Of a stretch of 9,149 nucleotides of DNA, positions 6,808-9,149 are shown piece after piece (position 1 is the first letter of the stretch; each line of letters begins with the position of its first letter). The position numbers were made by a program, and so were the translations under genes. Source of the DNA: Promethearchaeota archaeon (GTDB taxonomy: Archaea; Asgardarchaeota; Lokiarchaeia; Sigyniarchaeales; SOKP01); contig JAUWHC010000074.1 in the NCBI GenBank assembly GCA_030606095.1, positions 1 through 9,149 on the forward strand, given 5' to 3'. The notes below the pieces were generated by a model that saw only the letters and a program-made list of their open reading frames with translations, was not told where the DNA came from and ran no database searches.

Positions 6808-6814
6808 TTAATAA

Positions 6815-7081
6815 TTGCCAAAACGTGAGCTTTTTATAAAAAGGGTCTACGAGATTGTAAATGAGTTAAAAATTCCATTGATCGATGAACGGGTTTACGA
6901 TAAAGTCAATTTTAGTGGTAGTGCCGCCATAGCGAAAGTTGTGTTTAAATTTGAGGAGGACGAATCTGTAATTCGTGGATTCTTAGGTTTGGCTGAATAC
7001 TTTCATACTGTGGTCATAAAATCTAAAGACCAATTCTATATACCACACGCAAATATTCTCTTTCAACTGATCAGCTCATAA
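6815..7081 (+). CDS. Hypothetical 88-residue protein
   Basis: A small protein I do not recognise. It begins with a TTG directly after an in-frame TAA and seven bases after AGGTG, and it is followed by a strong T-tract, so the gene looks real and complete. The basic N-terminus (MPKRELFIKRVYEIVNELK) is a likely amphipathic helix. The rest alternates short hydrophobic strands (AIAKVVFKF, TVVIKS) with helices, consistent with a small alpha/beta domain. No cysteines, metal motif, signal peptide or membrane segment is present. It is transcribed away from the proline-rich actin-cluster gene and shares the divergent AT-rich region with it, so joint regulation is possible. Function unknown. Confidence 0.7.
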   Translation: MPKRELFIKRVYEIVNELKIPLIDERVYDKVNFSGSAAIAKVVFKFEEDESVIRGFLGLAEYFHTVVIKSKDQFYIPHANILFQLISS

Positions 7082-7083
7082 AT

Positions 7084-7107
7084 CTTTATTTTTTTTACTT
7101 TTCTTTT
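7084..7107 (+). terminator. T-tract terminator of the 88-residue gene
   Basis: T8 (7089-7096) followed by two T4 runs immediately after the stop codon, without a hairpin. This is the typical archaeal form of intrinsic termination. Confidence 0.6.
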
Positions 7108-7178
7108 ATAATCTCTATTCTATTATATAAAATCCCTTAGAATCATTCAGTTAGTTTTAGTCTATTAAACCAAAAAGG

Positions 7179-7886
7179 TTAATTATTTTCTAAATAAAAT
7201 TTTGATTCTTTGATAACTTTGAGAACTTCAGATTCAGAAACATCATACCAGTGTTTATAAGCGTCGGCAACTGCAAACCACCTCGTGTTTCTTATATTTG
7301 GGCAAAAAGTTTTAACTTCTATATTTTCAATACGTTGAATCGTGTGTAAAGGCGCTGTAGGAACGCTAACAACGATTTTTTTAGGATTATATTTCTTTAC
7401 CATCTTGATAGCAGCTAACATCGTAAAACCGGAGGCTAGCCCATCGTCAACCATGAAAACGATTTTATTTTTAATCAAGTTTATGTATTTTTCTTCTAAA
7501 TTGTAATTCTTTTTGTAAAACACCAAACGGTCTTTAATTTCTTGTTGCGTTATTTCGATTGCATATTTTACTTGCTTCTCTGAAAGGTTTAATTGATACA
7601 ACAAATCATTGTTTATTAAAACGGTTCCATCTGGTGTAATCGAGCCAAATCCTGCTTCGGTATTATACGGAATTTTAATTTTTCGAACAATTATTAAATC
7701 GTAATTTATTTTTAATTTACTGCAAAATCCTTCGACTACAGGAACGCCTCCGTTTGGTATCGCAAACGATATAAAACTATCAGACTTTTCGTTTATGAGG
7801 TTATAAAGCGTTGTATCGTTTTCTAAAATAAAATCAGCTAATATATCTCCAGCTTTGATTCTTGATTCATACGGAACGAATTTCAT
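7179..7886 (-). CDS. Predicted phosphoribosyltransferase (COG1926-like)
   Basis: Type I phosphoribosyltransferase-fold protein of 235 residues. The PRPP-binding motif is IVFMVDDGLASGFT (142-155), with the acidic pair D147-D148. The upstream PNGGVPV (44-50) and VRKIKIPYNTEAGFGSI (67-83) match the segments that in this family precede the active site, and the ending WFAVADAYKHWYDVSESEV (203-221) is characteristic. These proteins are annotated as predicted phosphoribosyltransferases, sometimes fused to a hydrolase domain. The acceptor base or other substrate is not established, so a specific purine-salvage role should not be assumed. It should be soluble and cytoplasmic. The ATG at 7886 lacks a Shine-Dalgarno sequence, suggesting a short or leaderless transcript. 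It is transcribed divergently from the HEAT-repeat gene and convergently with the 88-residue gene. No operon partner is visible. Confidence 0.9.
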   Translation of the reverse strand: MKFVPYESRIKAGDILADFILENDTTLYNLINEKSDSFISFAIPNGGVPVVEGFCSKLKINYDLIIVRKIKIPYNTEAGFGSITPDGTVLINNDLLYQLNLSEKQVKYAIEITQQEIKDRLVFYKKNYNLEEKYINLIKNKIVFMVDDGLASGFTMLAAIKMVKKYNPKKIVVSVPTAPLHTIQRIENIEVKTFCPNIRNTRWFAVADAYKHWYDVSESEVLKVIKESKFYLENN

Positions 7887-7987
7887 AGATATTAATAATA
7901 AAGAAAAATTTGAATTTATTTATTATACTTGAAAATTGAACCAACTTATCTATTTCATAAATATTAAAAAGCCATAACCTATAATCC

Positions 7988-8009
7988 ATTTAGACTTTTT
8001 TATCTAAAT
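7988..8009. promoter_or_regulatory. Perfect 7-base inverted repeat upstream of the HEAT-repeat gene
   Basis: ATTTAGA (7988-7994) and TCTAAAT (8003-8009) are exact reverse complements separated by eight bases. The site lies 38 bases before the HEAT gene start, within the divergent promoter region, where a dimeric regulator could bind. Its position also overlaps where a TATA box would be expected. Chance occurrence is possible in such AT-rich DNA. Confidence 0.35.
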
Positions 8010-8047
8010 CATAAAACTTTAGTTAAACTTATTAGGAGTTGCTATTA

Positions 8048-9149
8048 ATGAATTTTCAAGAACTTAAAAGTTCATACCTAAAAGAGACAGTTCCTCTGAA
8101 AAAAATACAAATAATCGAATCAGTGGCTCTGCATTTTGAAAACGGAGGGCTAGAATTTCTATTATCCCAGTATAAAAGCGAAAGCGATGGAAAAGTAAGA
8201 AAAAAAATAATCGATGTTGCCGGGAAAAACATAAACGACATTTCCATCCAATTACTTATCAGAGCTCTTACAGACAATAATATTGAATCAAAAAAAGCAT
8301 CTGTGATAGCTTTAGGAAAAACAAAAGCGTCCATAGCCTTAATTCCTTTGTTAAACATGCTCCAAAATCCCTCTTTAGAGATTAAAGACATCGTACTTGC
8401 TTCGATTATAAGGATTGGGAAAGAAGGGGATCTAGATATAATATTCGATTATATCCACAAAGGAAATATTCATATTAAAAGATCAATCCCATATATATTA
8501 GGAAAGATTGGCAGTGGAGAGTGCATTGAGAAATTAAAAGAATTAATAACACACGAAGACCCATTAATTCGTAAGAATTCAATCAAAGGATTAGAAAAAT
8601 TACTTGCGTTAAAAGACGCAAAGGTAATTCTAAACGCGTTAAGTGATGAGGATTTACTCGTAAAAAAAACTGCAATCAGAGCATTAGGTACTATAAAAAG
8701 TAAAAGAGCAATTCCGCATTTAATTAAATTTCTAAAAGAAAAAAATTCTGAAATTCGAAAGTTATCTGTGCGAATGTTATTCTTAATTCTTTCAAATCAA
8801 CCGCCATACGATAAAATATACGAAATTTTAAACCAACGAAATATTATTTCTAGAAGAGAAGCGATAAAATTGTTGAGTTTATTGGAGGACAAAGATTCGA
8901 TTAACTATCTAGTGAGGGTTTTCAACAGTAAAGATGCGAAATTGAGAAGGTTAGCTCATAAAGCAATTTTGAATATTTATAAAGATACGGTTCCAACTCA
9001 AATCATCGAGGGTTTGAACGCGAAAGAATGGAAAATTAGGAGTTTATGCGCAAGAGTTATCGGAGATATTGGTGATGAAAATTTAATCGACGCACTTTTT
9101 GGTTTATTAAATGATAATGATAGTAAGGTAAGGGACGCAACAATTGAAG
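8048..9149 (+). CDS. HEAT-repeat protein, C-terminus cut by window edge
   Basis: A frame open from the ATG at 8048 to the window end, 367 codons with no stop. AGGAG (8034-8038) lies nine bases before the ATG, which secures the start. After a short helical lead (1-75) it consists of about ten consecutive helical pairs of roughly 30 residues. The clearest are KKASVIALGKTKASIALIPLL (82-102) and KKTAIRALGTIKSKRAIPHL (206-225), which match the bacterial/archaeal EZ-HEAT (PBS-lyase-like) consensus with the A-LG and A-I-P-L positions. Such solenoids are protein-binding scaffolds; the family does not define an enzyme activity. No membrane segment or signal peptide is visible, so it should be cytoplasmic. 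A further domain may lie beyond the edge. The partner is unknown. Confidence 0.9.
   Translation, partial: MNFQELKSSYLKETVPLKKIQIIESVALHFENGGLEFLLSQYKSESDGKVRKKIIDVAGKNINDISIQLLIRALTDNNIESKKASVIALGKTKASIALIPLLNMLQNPSLEIKDIVLASIIRIGKEGDLDIIFDYIHKGNIHIKRSIPYILGKIGSGECIEKLKELITHEDPLIRKNSIKGLEKLLALKDAKVILNALSDEDLLVKKTAIRALGTIKSKRAIPHLIKFLKEKNSEIRKLSVRMLFLILSNQPPYDKIYEILNQRNIISRREAIKLLSLLEDKDSINYLVRVFNSKDAKLRRLAHKAILNIYKDTVPTQIIEGLNAKEWKIRSLCARVIGDIGDENLIDALFGLLNDNDSKVRDATIE

Larger units (their letters stand above)
6524..6814. other. Very AT-rich divergent intergenic region
   Basis: This 291-base gap separates two divergent genes that both start with TTG. Only 30 of the 260 bases at 6541-6800 are G or C. 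It includes an A10 run (6715-6724), several T5-T6 runs and many TATA-like sequences, so it must contain the promoters of both genes. A minus-strand TATA-like CTTATAATAG (6554-6563) lies 31-40 bases before the proline-rich start. I see no RNA gene or coding frame in it. Confidence 0.6.

Noticed and set aside
8056..8391. 111-codon open frame on the minus strand
   Set aside because: It is opposite the HEAT-repeat gene, which is open for 367 codons with a good ribosome site and regular repeats.
1..9149. CRISPR array, insertion sequence, tRNA or rRNA
   Set aside because: No spaced direct repeats, transposase frame, terminal repeats with target duplication, or recognisable RNA-gene sequence was seen on either strand.

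Overview
The window most likely comes from an Asgard (Promethearchaeota) archaeon. The strongest evidence is a 371-residue protein that aligns almost without gaps to eukaryotic actin, much closer than crenactin or MreB would be. Other support comes from an archaeal-type topoisomerase IA with three C-terminal zinc-binding modules, T-tract termination signals, GTG/TTG starts with short GG-type ribosome sites, and strongly AT-rich DNA. No tRNA, rRNA, CRISPR array or insertion sequence is visible. Lineage below Asgard cannot be judged from this window.

Layout. Positions 2-904 (+) hold the C-terminal part of a cytoplasmic PAS/histidine-kinase protein that is cut by the window edge. After a 210-base AT-rich gap comes topA (1115-3301, +). 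A block on the minus strand follows, read from right to left: a proline-rich coiled-coil protein (6523-5810), a PIG-L-type deacetylase (5726-4980), the actin-related protein (4961-3846) and a small putative winged-helix protein (3712-3344). The deacetylase and the actin gene are only 18 bases apart, so co-transcription is likely. The proline-rich gene is separated from them by 83 bases that include a T8 tract. A very AT-rich divergent region of 291 bases (6524-6814) lies between the proline-rich gene and an unrecognised 88-residue gene on the plus strand (6815-7081). A phosphoribosyltransferase (7886-7179, -) and a HEAT-repeat protein that runs off the end (8048-9149, +) diverge from a 161-base intergenic region.

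The most interesting part is 3344-6523. The actin homologue keeps the nucleotide-binding framework. At the three positions that support ATP hydrolysis in actin (Q137, D154, H161) it has D136, E153 and R160, and its DNase-loop region is altered and longer. Upstream lies a protein with an N-terminal coiled coil, a central GGPPK repeat region and a C-terminal glycine-flanked basic amphipathic helix. That layout recalls eukaryotic actin-assembly factors such as Ena/VASP or WH2-bearing proteins. I suggest, as inference only, that this is a small cytoskeletal module: a divergent actin-related protein, a polyproline scaffold that could bind profilin and/or actin, a sugar deacetylase and a possible DNA-binding regulator.
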